NCBI GenBank assembly: GCA_030248195.1
Contig: JASAND010026192.1
Coordinates: 57,954 to 121,953 of the forward strand
DNA length: 64,000 nucleotides
Reading direction: 5' to 3'
Origin: Trissonchulus latispiculum
Taxonomy: Eukaryota > Nematoda > Enoplea > Enoplida > Ironidae
Every line of letters begins with the position of its first letter. Position 1 is the first letter of the stretch. The notes below the pieces were generated by a model that saw nothing but the letters and a program-made list of their open reading frames with translations, did no database searches and had not been told where the DNA came from. Positions 51,250 through 62,195 of the stretch are shown piece by piece. Both the position numbers and the translations under genes were made by a program.

Positions 51250-52830
51250 TTCCCACGGCCAGGGAACAGCTCTAGGACCAGCTCTTTTCTTGGTATATAT
51301 AAACGAATAGCAAGCTGTGTAAAATCCGCAAAGTTGTTCATTTACGCGGACGATGTTAAAGGGGGGCGCTACTTGGGTCAAGAATTCGACCCTCACGGAT
51401 TTCACTAGAATTGTGCCCATTGATACTCCCTAGGGCCCTACACAATCCATTGAAATTTGAGGTGATTTCGTCCAGTAATAAAAAGTTTTAACCATTTAAA
51501 ATTCCAATTCCTACTGAAAATGGCCTAAAATCGGAACTTTAGATTTTTCGCTTCTGTCAACGATAACTTACTCAAATCAAATCCATTTGAAATGTTCTAT
51601 AGCTCATTTTGTAGCTACATACAATATCTAAAACTTGTCGAAGAGCTTTTTTCAAAATTTGGTTTCTAACTTTAATAGTATTGGATTCCAGGAGGAAACC
51701 CCAAAAATCTGTCAACATGTGGCATTTTTCGAAAATTTTCGAACTTTACAACTATGCACAGTATCTACATCAATCGATAGCTTTTTCAATTCTAGAAAAC
51801 GTTACTTCTTGGCGCAAACGTCCATTTTGCAGCTGTTTATTAAAACTTTAAAAAATTTTAAAAGTTATCGGCCAAAAACCGTATCTTCGTGAATTTTCAA
51901 TTTCTGTGTTTTGGCGGTTGCCTCCTGGAAGCGATTATTGCTAAAGTTGGAAACCAAATTTTGAAAAAGGCTCTTCTCTTCGACAAGTTCTAGATATATT
52001 ATTTAGCTACAAACTGAACTATAGAACGTTTCGAATGGATTTGATTTGAGTAAGTTATCGCTGACAGAAGTGAAAAATCTAAAGTTCCAATTTTAGGCCA
52101 TTCTCAATAGAAATTGGAAATTTTGAATGGTTGTAACTTTTTATTACTGGACGAAACATCTCAAATTTCAATGGATTGTGTAGGACCCTAATAAGTATCA
52201 AAGGGCACAATTCTAGTGAAATCCGTGAGGGTCGAACTTTTGACTCAAGTAGTGCCTTAAGTTGTTTATAGAAACTGAAAAATCCACGGTCACCGACCTT
52301 GGCCTTCAGGAAGATTTAGGGAGTTTGTATGACTGGTCGAAACAGTGACAGCTAAGCCTGGCCATTGCAAAGTGATCAGTTACGGTTTTCGGACCAATCA
52401 CACACCAACCAATTTATCGAATAAATAGCGAAACTCTTCCTGTCGTTCGAGTTCGAGATCTCGGTTTCTTACTGAATGGAAATTTAAAATTCAGTGATCA
52501 CTGTGCTGCGGTTTACAAAAAAGCTATGGGTATCCATGCCCTGATATTTAAATCTTTTCAAAGAAGAGACAGAGATTTCTTGGTTAAAATGTTTACAACT
52601 TTACGTCCGTCCCATTGTTAAAAGTGATACTCCTATTTGGTCACCATATCATTTAAAAGATGTGACCAGATTAAAACTATTCAATTAGGCGTTTTACTAA
52701 GAAAATTCCTGGTTTGACTCACATATCTTACCCAGGTAAATTGGCGGAATTTGGGTTAAAATCATTAGAACTACGGCGATTGCATACCGATCTAAATTTA
52801 CAGCTGAAAAATCTAGATTTGTCACACTTT
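51250..52830 (+). pseudogene. Jockey/CR1-like LINE reverse transcriptase, split and decayed
   Basis: The plus strand first shows the polymerase motif around GQGTALGPALFLVYINE, then, after a frameshift, VKSAKLFIYADDVK, the catalytic YADD box. An 897-bp foldback (51360-52256) interrupts it at D-V-K. After the foldback the protein resumes with the expected thumb and C-terminal blocks: TDLGLQEDLGSLYDWS, VRDLGFLLNGNLKFSDHCAA, FKSFQRRDRDFLVKMFTTLR, then IQLGVLLRKF. Several stops and shifts occur. In intact LINEs this enzyme copies the element's RNA into the target. The 5' half and the endonuclease are absent. No poly-A or other tail was noticed. Confidence 0.8.
51360..52256. mobile_element. Foldback element, 897 bp, TTAA duplication
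   Basis: TTAA flanks both ends (51356-51359, 52257-52260). Arms of about 345 bp (51366-51710, 51915-52256) are inverted copies at about 90%: GGCGCTACTTGGGTCAAGAA, TCGACCCTCACGGATTTCAC, ACAATCCATTGAAATTTGAG and GAAGAGCTTTTTTCAAAATT all have partners. No open frame. The TTAA target suggests piggyBac or Kolobok enzymes. It inserted in GATGTTAAGTTG of the LINE, which restores the reading when removed in thought. Confidence 0.88.
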
Positions 52831-53623
52831 CTTTAAAGGATCAGTTGATCACTTCGGTCCTCCCTCGTCCCGCTCATGATAAAAATACTTTATTTTTGGT
52901 TGTTTGTTTTCTTTTTGATGTTTATTTCTGAACTAACCTTTTGACTGAACGACTGAAACAGTAATGCACATATGCATACGTGTGTTTTGTGTTGTTTTGT
53001 GTGCATACGTGTTACTGAAGTAAACGATTCTGTGCTTCTGAGTAAACAAATGAAGTGAGCAAAGTCCAAGACACGATTCGCTCTAAGGTTCGAAACTATC
53101 AATTACACGGAAGGTCAGCACGTCTGTTATGATGAAAACAGACTAAAGCACCAGATCTCTGAAAGATGGTGCTCCAGAATCAGAAATTCTCTGCAGCCAA
53201 CCTTGATCGGGGTCTTCGGTGGTGAGTTCGTTTAAGGCTCCTGATTTACAAATGGACAGCAAGCGGGGTCAGCACTTGCTTCTTATCAACAGCACTGGAT
53301 TTGGATGACTTCTGCAATTGGTTCTTTGACTTCGGGATTCCCAGGAAAACTTACTTATGCTGATTTCGTCCTTGATTCCTGTGATCAATTGTTGATCGGT
53401 AAACACACCGTATTCGAAGGCAAACGCGCCTTTATTCGCTTGTAATAAGACTCAGTAACTAGCACACAGTTAATTTAATGAAAATCAATACAAGTTTCAT
53501 TACTACAATTTTGCGTGTTCAATGAGTAAACTACTACAATACAGACAGTTCAGATATAGTATAATGCGATACAGTACAAGATTACTGTATCAGAGTTGCC
53601 AGATGTTTTCTTTTTGTTATTAT
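52831..53623. other. No recognisable gene
   Basis: Bases 53100-53450 have the composition of old coding DNA (a plus-strand stretch reading through GFPGKLTYADFVLDSCDQLL), but no family is recognised. Confidence 0.3.
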
Positions 53624-53652
53624 TAATATTATTCCAATTTGGAATAATATTA
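53624..53652. repeat. 29-bp near-perfect palindrome
   Basis: TAATATTATTCCAA, one base, TTGGAATAATATTA. Confidence 0.9.
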
Positions 53653-53679
53653 CTGAATTTGGTTGGGTTATAGGGACCA

Positions 53680-54422
53680 GGGCCCCGTTGCATAAAAGTT
53701 TGAACGGTTGAACAGTCTAACAGTTGAACGGTAAAATTTGTTTCATAAAACTAACAGTGTTCAACTACTGTTTACTGTTTGTTAACAGTTTTTGAGCGGT
53801 GTCTACCAACAGTGTTCAAACGCAAATGTTGCATAAAACTTAACACCGTTGGACTGTTACTGTTAGGTTTGCTACTAACGGTCTAACAAAAAATTTCGAC
53901 TGATAAAATGCATTTAATTTATTTAAAAGTCAATTACGCAATAAGAAGGAAGCACAACCACAAGTAAAGAAAGGAAGCATTAATAGATACCATTGCTTCA
54001 ATCAAGAGTTCCACAGAAGCTACTAACTAACATGTAATTGAAAAAATTGAAATTGCATATTTCTCCAAAATATCTCGGTTAAAGCTACAATATTTTTGCA
54101 CGCTAATACTAGCTGTAAACTAAAATTGAAACCATCACTACTGCTTTTTAAAGCTTATCAGTAGGAGCTGATTTTATTTACATCAAAAAGCAAAAATGTA
54201 TAAGACTGTTAGTAAATATTGCATTTGCTGGGTCTCGAATCCACGACCGTACGCTCGCAATAAACTGTAGCTACACTGTTCAAAATACTGTTACACTGTT
54301 AGACTGTTGGACTGATAGTTAACAGTCCTTTTAGGCAACGAAATTTGGAACACTGTTCAAGAACAGTCTAACAGTTGAACAATGTTAGACTGTCCAACTG
54401 TTAGTTTTATGCAACGGGGCCC
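53680..54422. mobile_element. Foldback MITE with GGGCCCCGTTGCATAAAA ends (743 bp)
   Basis: GGGCCCCGTTGCATAAAA and TTTTATGCAACGGGGCCC are perfect 18-bp inverted ends. Both subterminal regions carry many AACAGT(C/G)TAACAGTTGAAC words (53700-53880, 54270-54400). The centre is AT-rich, with a tRNA-like B box on the minus strand at about 54228-54240. Element ends of this type are widespread in marine invertebrate genomes. No target duplication is obvious. Confidence 0.85.
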
Positions 54423-54612
54423 TCGATACTCTTAACGCCTTTACTCCGTTCTCGTCTACTAACTCTTCCTATAGATTACTCAAATCAAATCCCCAATATG
54501 CTGTGTGTTACCCTATATGCTTGTGTTTTGTTACTCTTTACGTTCCCTTTCAATAGGACTGTCAAATAGTATCACAATAAGCTAATTTACTAAGTTTAAA
54601 CCTAGAATCGGT

Positions 54613-54660
54613 CTTTGGGTGAGCCCCCAAATGTCGGTCACTGCATTCGCTCCGACACAC
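54613..54660 (-). promoter_or_regulatory. Possible primer site and LTR edge of another LTR element
   Basis: On the minus strand ...CAGTGACCGACA is followed by TTTGGGGGCTCACCCAAAG, the layout of an LTR end plus primer-binding site in Gypsy-like elements. No second LTR or pol was found, so this may be an old fragment. Confidence 0.35.
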
Positions 54661-55188
54661 GGTTCAGGGATGCTATGTGAGATAGAAATTTGAGGATATC
54701 GAAACAGTTGGGGGTTGGGTAGTCCTTCCTTACCTATTCCTAATTAAATAAAAATTAACAAAGTTTCTTCTGTATCTTCCTTTGTCTGCAATCTCCGGGC
54801 AAGACTATAATCTAGATCAGTAGGGCGAGGACAGCGATCTTTGATTCAAAATTGGGGGCGGAAACAACGATGCTGAATTGCATTTTTTGGTTGCAAATCA
54901 AAAGTTCCAATTTAGAAGAAAGTACAACTTTAATGTGATTTGGTCTTTTGCCCAGCTTTGATCAGGTCTGATATGATCCAGTCACTGCCTCAACTATCCT
55001 TCCAAATAAGCCAGTATTCCAATGTACCTTTATATGCTACTATAGGACTGATTTTCCATTCACTACAACTACTCCGAAATGTTCCAGTCCTTCTCTGGAC
55101 TACAACTAAATATGACAGGATCAAAAAGAAAATGACAGTTCCAGTGGTCTGAATCTCTGGACGCGACTCCTCGGCAGGACTGATCTGA
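54661..55188. other. No recognisable gene
   Basis: May be the body of an LTR starting near 54633. Opposed frames at 54940-55152 and 54990-55334 are shadows of each other. Confidence 0.3.
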
Positions 55189-55275
55189 TCCGCACCTGAA
55201 TCAAATGGGTTAAAACCCATTAGTACACAGTTATGGTGCGGGAATCGAACCCAACAACCATTACCGTTCTTTCGC
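55189..55275 (-). repeat. SINE-like block, copy 2
   Basis: Minus strand: TTGTTGGGTTCGATTCCCGC, a good tRNA B box (GGTTCGATTCC), followed by CCATTTGATTCAGG shared with 47840-47925. No A box was found at the expected distance. Confidence 0.5.
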
Positions 55276-55745
55276 TTTCCATGCCCAAAATGTGCATTTT
55301 GGGCCCATTTCGAACTTTTGATTACATAGAGCAACTTGAAAATGTACAGCTTTTAACTACTTTTAGAACTATTGCGAGTCAGGTAAAATTGGTTTTTTCT
55401 GGTCACCTCTTTCACGAAATGGGCCTTCCTGGACGTATTTAGGTTGGAAGTCGCTAGATTTGCCTAAACTTGACGTAGTTCTTTGATTGATTGAAAAGAA
55501 TCACAATGTCTAGGGCCTAGTCGAGCCCAATTGAACCTATATCTTGATGAAACAAACCGGGAATGTGTGGAATTTTCACCTTTTGTAATAGTATTGTAAT
55601 TTTGGCTAAGCGTCGACAACAATTTGTGACACTTCGAACTCTGGCCCCTGTTTGAGCCTAATTTCGTCATTTTGTCACGGGAAACTAAACTGTTTCCCGT
55701 GATCTGTCGGCCATGCATGAATGGTATGCCATTTCATTTCATCAG

Positions 55746-56200
55746 GTGCCGTAATGGCCGAGTGGTAAGGTGTTCGACTGAAGATCTGACGGTCCTAGGT
55801 TCGAACCCCCGCTGCCACAAGGCTTTCACAAATCCCCTTGAGCAAGGGACTAAGCACATATCGGTTCGCCGTGGGCTCCAGCCAACCCAGCTGTCTATCT
55901 TTAACTGGTCGCTAAATGGGTACCACTACCACTGCGGTGGGCAGGTACCAGGAGTCTGTGTTCTGGCGTAATGCCTGACGAAGGGCTGGCCCCCCTTCCA
56001 CAGATGTAGTCAACATTAGAGTTCTCGCTCCTGGCTTCGGGCTGTGAATCCGGAGATAAGCACCGGCACCCTATAACCTTCTGTAGGTTGGAGTTCTCTC
56101 CAGGGGTCACATTACATTTTACCTTTTTTTCATGAAGAATTGAAGCTTGTAGGGTCCAATTTACACAAACCGATACCAGCACCTTTAGTGGTAGTACCAC
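55746..56200 (+). repeat. tRNA-derived SINE
   Basis: The head is tRNA-like: A box TGGCCGAGTGG (55755-55765), an anticodon-arm-like GACTGAAGATC, and B box GGTTCGAACCC (55798-55808). The acceptor arms do not pair, so it is not a working tRNA. The body follows with CCCTTGAGCAAGGGACTAAG, a motif like the conserved cores of several animal SINE families, and GCCTGACGAAGGG farther on. The right limit is uncertain. RNA polymerase III would start near 55746. Confidence 0.7.
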
Positions 56201-56402
56201 TGGACTTTGAACAGATGCTGTGAACTAAATACTTTATGAATCGGCTTGAAATTTGGCAAATTTGATCTTTATCATGTTTTGCATCAGAGGAGCTGATCTA
56301 CGACGCTGCGGGGGCTGGCTTGCTGTCTACACAATAGGAAATGTATTAAAAGCTTTAAATTTAAATATCTCCTTCAATACTTTATGAAATAATTTGAGAT
56401 TT

Positions 56403-57338
56403 TCAGTATATGGTGAGTTTACATATACGCTCAGGCCTTTTTTTAGTTTTTCGTAAAAGTTTTGACCCCCCCCCCCACCAAAATGACAAATTTTGGCGAC
56501 CCCCCCCCCAGATTTTCAGATTTTTGCTACCCCCCCCAAGATTTTTGTCCACAAAGTGGCCAAAAATGGCATAAAATCGAAAATTTAGGGGGGGGGGTCC
56601 CCACCCTCCGTCAGAACCCCCCCCCCCCCAGATTTTTTGCCCAGCCACACCTATGGCCATAGGTGTACCTTGAGAAAACGGTGGGGGAGGGGGTAGCCGA
56701 AATTAGGTTGGGTCGGGTGGGGTCAGCCGTATTGAGGTGGGGTGGGGTTCGGAAAAATCGAATTGGGGGGGGGGGGTGTAAAAAATTTTTTGGTCAAAAA
56801 TTTAGAAAAAATTCGCAAATTTGCTAAAAAAGCGTTATTTCCAACTAAAAATCAAAAATATTTCTTCATTTTTGCTCATTTATTCGAATAAACTTGGATT
56901 TTTTGCAAAAATTTCGAATTTTTCCAACAAATTTCGAATTTCTACTAATTTTGATTCAAAATTTTTAAAATTTTCAGGGTGGGGTCTGGCAAATTTGCGT
57001 GGATGGGGTCTGGGGGGGGGGGGGGGGGGGGGGACCCCCTACTGTACCAGTTTTTTTGGCTTTTTCATTTGGGGTAGTTTTGGGTCTGCCTCCAAAATTT
57101 CGTATATTACCTTTTAATTACTATAAATAACCATCTTTAGCTCTTTAGGTGGGGTCGGCACATTTTTTACCTTTTCCATTTTAGGGGGGGGAGGGGGAGG
57201 GGGGAGGGGGGGGGGGGGGGTCTGCCCCCCGTGGGGGTCTCACCCCCAGGTACACCTATGCCTATGGCTATAAAACGACCTCCCCCCCAAAAATTCGTGG
57301 TCACTTATTTAGATGGGTATGGGCGATTTTTTCGCCTT
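56403..57338. repeat. C/G-run-rich DNA with CATAGGTGTA words
   Basis: Runs of 9-20 C or G (for example 57010-57034 and 57186-57221) alternate with AT-rich DNA. GGCCATAGGTGTACC (56653) and GGTACACCTATGCC (57243-57256) are inverted ends like those at 28709, bracketing about 600 bp. No gene. Confidence 0.6.
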
Positions 57339-59476
57339 GGTCCCCCCTTATGTTAGGTTCGAAATCTCCGATTTGGCTGAGAAGGTGCCCCCAAAGTAAA
57401 TCGAGGTAGCTGATTTCAAAAATCGAATCGAGAGATCGATCGATCACCATAAACGATCGATCACCAGAAACGATCGATCAAAATCGATCAACATTTTTGT
57501 CACCAATTTTCGCGAAAAGTCGCCCCTAGGGTCATAGGTGTACCACCTGTTTGGGTTGGGGGGAATTAAAAATCCAAATCTGGCTTGGGGGAGGTGTCTA
57601 AACATGGGAAATTTTGAAAAAACTGTACCCAAATTTTGTCAGCTAAAATTGGCCCTTTTTTGACATAAAATCTACTATTTTCGACATAAATCTACTCAAA
57701 AACTACTCGTATTGCATTTCAGTGGCGGATCCAGGATTTTGAAAAGGGGGGGGGGGCCCGCTGAAAAATTTTTCCGGGGGGGGGGTAACCAAATTTTTCC
57801 GGGAGGGGGGGGTAAAAATTTCTTTTTCCAGGAACAAAATATTTTTACAAGAAAATTAAAATTGTGTATGGAAAGGGTAGTTAACTTGCCAATTTGAAAA
57901 CAACTATATCCCGTGAGTGAAGCAAAGCATGGAGAATTTACACAACAAGTACACGGGGGGCCTGGGGGGCAGAGCCCCCCAGAAGTTGAAGAATTTTTTG
58001 AAATTTGAATAAAATCCGTCATGCAAACTTTTGAAAAGATTAAATAAATAAATAAAATGGAGATATATACATGTACATACATACATACATACTGTATAGT
58101 AACTTACGAAATGAAAAACTTGCAGTAAAATAGTATATACAAGGAATGGTGACAATAAATAGGACAAGTTACAAGGGCAAGAAAGATAATGTACAAAACG
58201 GGGGGTCTGGGGGGCGGAGGCCCCCACAAGTTGAAGAATTTTTTGAAATCGTGGAAAATTCAGCAATTCAAATGTTTAAAAAGAATAAAAGATTAGTCAA
58301 GTAAGACTTATAATGAGATATTGAGTTGTATAATCGATCAGTGGAAAACCAAAACGGGAATTGGATGCTTTTCTGAATTTTTCACTTATATACACAATTT
58401 ATTCTAGAGCACTTTTAGAAGCTGCCAATTATCAATCCTGCATTTCCCATTCATATATATATATATATATATATACGTTATGAAAGCAAAACAAAATTTG
58501 TAAATGCCCGTATTAAGCCGGTATATATATAGTCATAAGATAAAATGAAGGCGTTGTGTACAATTATATACTTACAAAACAGGAATGGAAACAAAATAGA
58601 AGACATTTTAAGAGACAGAAGGTCTGTCACAGAACTAACTACGTATATATATATACGCAATAAAGCAGCACAGAAGAATAAGTGCGCCGCAGGCGAAATT
58701 TTTTGAAAAATTTGTGAAATTTATTAAAATTATGCTTAATTTTCACTCAAAATATGCATATAAACAGCTGAAAAAATTTTTCTAGGGCGGGCCCGGAATG
58801 TCAAAGGAGGGGGCCCAAATCGCAAAGGGGAGGGGCCCGGGCCCCCCCCCTGGATCCGCCACTGTTGCATTTTACAACCTATTAGCTTTTTAAACGATTT
58901 CCAGCCAATTGTTTCAGAAACGTTTTGAAAAATCCCAAAAATTTTTGCAAAAATTTGGCATTTTTCTGTTGTTTTGGACCCCATTTTAGGGGAGGAGGCA
59001 GGAGGGGGTCTGAGCTCGGCATGGGAGGAGTAGACGAGGTCGGTTTTGGGGGGCCTGGCCTTTTCGTGGGGGGGCCTCACAGGGGGTAAACTGCAGCCCG
59101 GTACACCGGTCCTTAGGGTATTTTGGGGGCGCAGACAGATTCCCAATCTGCAGTCGAACGAAAGTTCATAAAAATCGATGGTTCGCCTCACCCGCAAAAA
59201 TCGATTTTCAAATTTTTCAAAAATTCGTCAATGACTCGACTTTGGCAGCTCGAATCGAAATTTCGACTGCAGATTCGAAATCAGCGCCCCCGAATTACAC
59301 TAGGGGCGACTTTTCGCGAAAATTCGTGACAAAACATTTTTGATCGATTTTGATCGATCGATCGCTCGGATGGATCTCTCGATTCGATTTTTAAAATCAG
59401 CGACCTCCATTTACCCTGGGGGCACCTTCTCAGCCAAATCGGAGACAAAAAATTTTTTCGAACCATAAGGGGGGAC
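57339..59476. mobile_element. Second large foldback, split by a hAT element
   Basis: Arms 57339-57531 and 59299-59476 are inverted copies: GGTCCCCCCTTATG, CTCCGATTTGGCTGAGAAGG, CGAATCGAGAGATC and TTTTCGCGAAAAGTCGCCCC all have partners. The left arm also matches 28290-28410 in the first foldback. A hAT element (57720-58864) interrupts the middle. Without it the foldback would be about 1 kb. Confidence 0.75.
57720..58864. mobile_element. hAT element, non-autonomous, 8-bp duplication TTGCATTT
   Basis: An exact duplication TTGCATTT (57712-57719, 58865-58872) flanks inverted ends CAGTGGCGGATCCAGG and CCTGGATCCGCCACTG. This end sequence and duplication length are typical of hAT. 1145 bp, no transposase frame. 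Inside are two GGGGGG hairpin modules (57954-57980, 58200-58226) and the hairpin GCGCCGCAGGCG (58684-58695). Confidence 0.92.
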
Positions 59477-59565
59477 CAACTCAGATGTGTTGTATATATC
59501 ATAGGGGTCGCGGCAGCGACCCCTATAATATGTGTCAAAAGTCCCTGGAGACACCGTAAAATAAG

Positions 59566-59890
59566 CTGCGCAGAGGCTGCGCAAAATCCTGCGCAGATCC
59601 TGCGCAGATTTCATGCGCAAATTGTAGAGCACATCGAGTTTAGTATGTGTGCGAAGTTTCAGCCCCGTATCACTTTCCGTTAAAAAGTTGCGCCCCGGAC
59701 CGGTTATGGCGGCGATGTTTTTTATTTTTTTCCGGTTTCTCCCTATTTAATGGTCGTATTGTCCTGACTTTCCGCCTCTTTCACGTAATCTGCAGCGGAG
59801 GCCGGACCTAAAGGGGTATAGGGTCTGGTAGTACCCCATGCGCCATTTAAGAATCGCTATTTTTGCGCCGCAGGTTAACGCCACAGGCCG
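59566..59890 (+). repeat. Dispersed repeat Q, copy 1
   Basis: Shares with 63226-63506: CTGCGCAAAATCCTGCGC, TAGAGCACATCGA, GTGCGAAGTTTCAGCCCCGT, GGCGGCGATGTTTTTT and TTTTTGCGCCGCA. The start is a run of tandem CTGCGCAGA words (59568-59610). No frame; function unknown. Confidence 0.8.
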
Positions 59891-60169
59891 CAACACCACA
59901 AGCTCAACTCAAACAAAAAATTTAAGGCACCGCGGCGCTACACTGAACGTTAAGAGCGGACCATTTCTTTTTATATTCATATATACATATATATAACTAT
60001 CTATATATCTAAGTCTCGTTTCTCTATCACTTCCCATGCGACCACAGTGGCCGGTCAAAAATGGTGAAAATTCGAAAAATGAAAAATCAGAAATTTCTCG
60101 CTGTGTATTCAACTTAGAAAGCTCAGTGTTCTTTCATACAAAGCTTTTCTGGCACGGCGAATTGATTCC

Positions 60170-60590
60170 CGTAAGCAGTTTTGCCGTCGGACTCACCCAT
60201 TTTGCTGGGCTGGTTCCACTTTGCTGTCGGGAGGGTAAGTCGGTACCGACTTCCAAGAACACCATATAGGACTGTGCATAGCCTCTCAAAACTTTGTCTA
60301 TAGGGGTTTCTGGTGTGCCCACCTCATTCCCGGTATCCGTTTGTCCCCGTCCGACCCACCCATTTTGCTGGGCTGGTTCTACTTTGCCGTCGGGAGGGTC
60401 AAGTCGGAAACCGCTTCCTGGAGATCCATAGTAGGCTCTACCTGGCCTCTCAAAACTTTGTCTATAGGGGTTTTCTGGTGTGCCTAGCTCATTGCCGGTA
60501 TTCGTTTTGCCGTCCGACCCGACGTACCTATTTTGCTGGGCTGATTTTACTTTGCCGTTTGAAGAGTCAGTCGGGTGGTAGGGGTCAAAT
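60170..60590 (-). repeat. Tandem repeat that reads as a repeated peptide, copy B
   Basis: About 2.5 units on the minus strand with period 163-168 bp. Unit 1 reads GSDGKTNTGNELGTPENPYR, then QSFERPGRAYYGSPGSGFRL and DPPDGKVEPAQQNGWVG. Unit 2 starts the same way but shifts frame after GTPET. Matches 10606-10890 at peptide level. The open frame spans 60134-60622 only because the shifted unit happens to stay open. Confidence 0.68.
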
Positions 60591-60761
60591 GGTGGAAAAT
60601 AAAGTTTCTCAAAAGTGGTCAAATTTGGTATCGAATGAAAGCCCTAAGTGAGCTGAGCAACTTTTGCGGTGTCGGATTTATGCCTTTCTCAACCGGAATT
60701 TAAAGGATAGACATAGGCCCAACACACATATTATCCTCTTTTGTGCGGAGCATTTTTGTTA

Positions 60762-60790
60762 CTTGTATATATATATATATATATATATAG
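60762..60790. repeat. (TA)n microsatellite
   Basis: Preceded by GGAGCATTTTTGTTACTTGT (60738-60757), the terminal sequence of foldback E in reverse, so a tiny E remnant lies beside it. Confidence 0.85.
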
Positions 60791-61395
60791 TTGGTTATTT
60801 CAAACTTTAATGTTTGGTTGATCGTGAAATGATTGTAAAAAGTTGTCTGACTATAAAAAGTTAATTTAAAAAACTGAAACTCTATGAGCATTGAAAATTT
60901 GACTAACTAAGTTAAAATCAACTTTTTACAGTCAGCCAACAGTGTACAATCAATCAACTAAACTTTTTACAAATACATGTATTGTATTTGTAAATGTAAA
61001 TGTATTTGTATTTAATATTTACCAATTATATATTTACATGTTTTAAATTTTTCAACATTAGGTGAAGGTTCCTATTTTTTTCTAACTTGTTACAACCATA
61101 ATAAAGTTTTAAGTTACCAAACTAAAACTAGTTAAAAACAGTTTTGTTTGTATTGATTGAAATATGAAATAATGATTGGTTGATTGCTTGTAAAAAGTTT
61201 GAAAAAGTACGATCATTTGATCTGATGTTGAAAAATTTAAAACATTTTTATAACTGGTTATTTCGAAAAATTTAAAACATTTCTATAATTGGTTATTTCA
61301 AATTTTAATGTTTGGTTGATCGTAAAATGATTGTAAAAGGTTGGCTGACTATATTAAAAAAACAGGAACTGTGTGAGCATTGAAAATTTGAACTT
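60790..61395 (+). repeat. Two direct copies of a 100-bp block
   Basis: TTGGTTATTTCAAA(C/T)TTTAATG to TGAGCATTGAAAATTTGA at 60791-60900 recurs at 61291-61392, 500 bp later; a shorter third piece (AACTGGTTATTTCGAAAAATTT) is at 61252. Confidence 0.75.
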
Positions 61396-61417
61396 GATAC
61401 TGAAACTTGAAAATAAA

Positions 61418-61668
61418 AACGGTATTCCACAGAATTCCTCAAAATTTCAGGAACACTGTTGAATAATTCAAGTTTAACCATAGTTCCACAGTTTTCCTGA
61501 ACAAAATACGGAATTCTACAGAATCCCTGAAAACATCAGGAAAACTGTAGAATAAATCAAGTTTCGCCGTAATTCTACAGTTTTACTGAAATGGTCAGGG
61601 ATTCTGTAGAATTCCTGAAAATTTCAGTAATTCTGCAGAATTCCTGATTCTACAGTTTTACGGTGACA
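61418..61668. repeat. Block of repeated TTCTACAGAATTCCTGAAAA words
   Basis: At least seven variants of (A/T)TTCTACAG(A/T)ATTCCTGA in both orientations. Similar in style to the CCTGTAG-rich element at 22899 but with different words. Confidence 0.6.
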
Positions 61669-61984
61669 TATATACATATACGTAACGTATGATTTTATGT
61701 CAATGTCCCCAGCAAAATTTTCATGTCCCGCTCCCGCTACCGGAGCTACAACAAGGTCCCTGCAGTATCGCCCCCAGCACATCTCATGTTGCGTACGTAT
61801 ATATGTGTGATTGTATGTTTTGTGTGGCATATATATAGTTATGGCTCGTTTGCTGCTTCGTATCTTTCAATTGGTGGTGATTTCATCCCTTCTTGGCAGC
61901 GGTATCCACTATTTGCTGCAAAATTACATTCGTGCTGAATTTTCTCCGAGAGAAATCAAACAGTTAGGAGAGAAATATTCAGGT

Positions 61985-62195
61985 GAGCGAAGCTGTGTTT
62001 TTTTTTGCGAAAAAAACTGCGAAATTCCGCACTTTTTTTGAAAATTCCGCAACTTTTTTCGGAGCTCTGCGTAAAGTTCCGCAAAATTTTTTGGCCTCGA
62101 GTAAAAATTTTCAGCTATTTCTGATAATAAATCCACGTGTTTCCGGTACTTTTTGCAGAAAATTTCAAAAAAGTTTCGCGCCTTCGGCGCGTATT
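61985..62195. repeat. Repeat with GCGAAATTCCGCA words, copy 1
   Basis: GAAATTCCGCACTTTTTTTG, AAAATTCCGCAAC and AAAGTTCCGCAAAATTTTTT in series; related words at 63025-63095. Hairpin TCGCGCCTTCGGCGCG at 62176-62191. Confidence 0.5.

Noticed and set aside
50984..51408. 138-codon plus frame over the GC-rich block
   Set aside because: Only its last part (after about 51290, with the YADD motif) is real LINE coding; the rest is GC-repeat shadow.
55746..55815. Functional tRNA-Phe gene
   Set aside because: A and B boxes are present, but the acceptor and anticodon stems do not pair and a SINE body follows.
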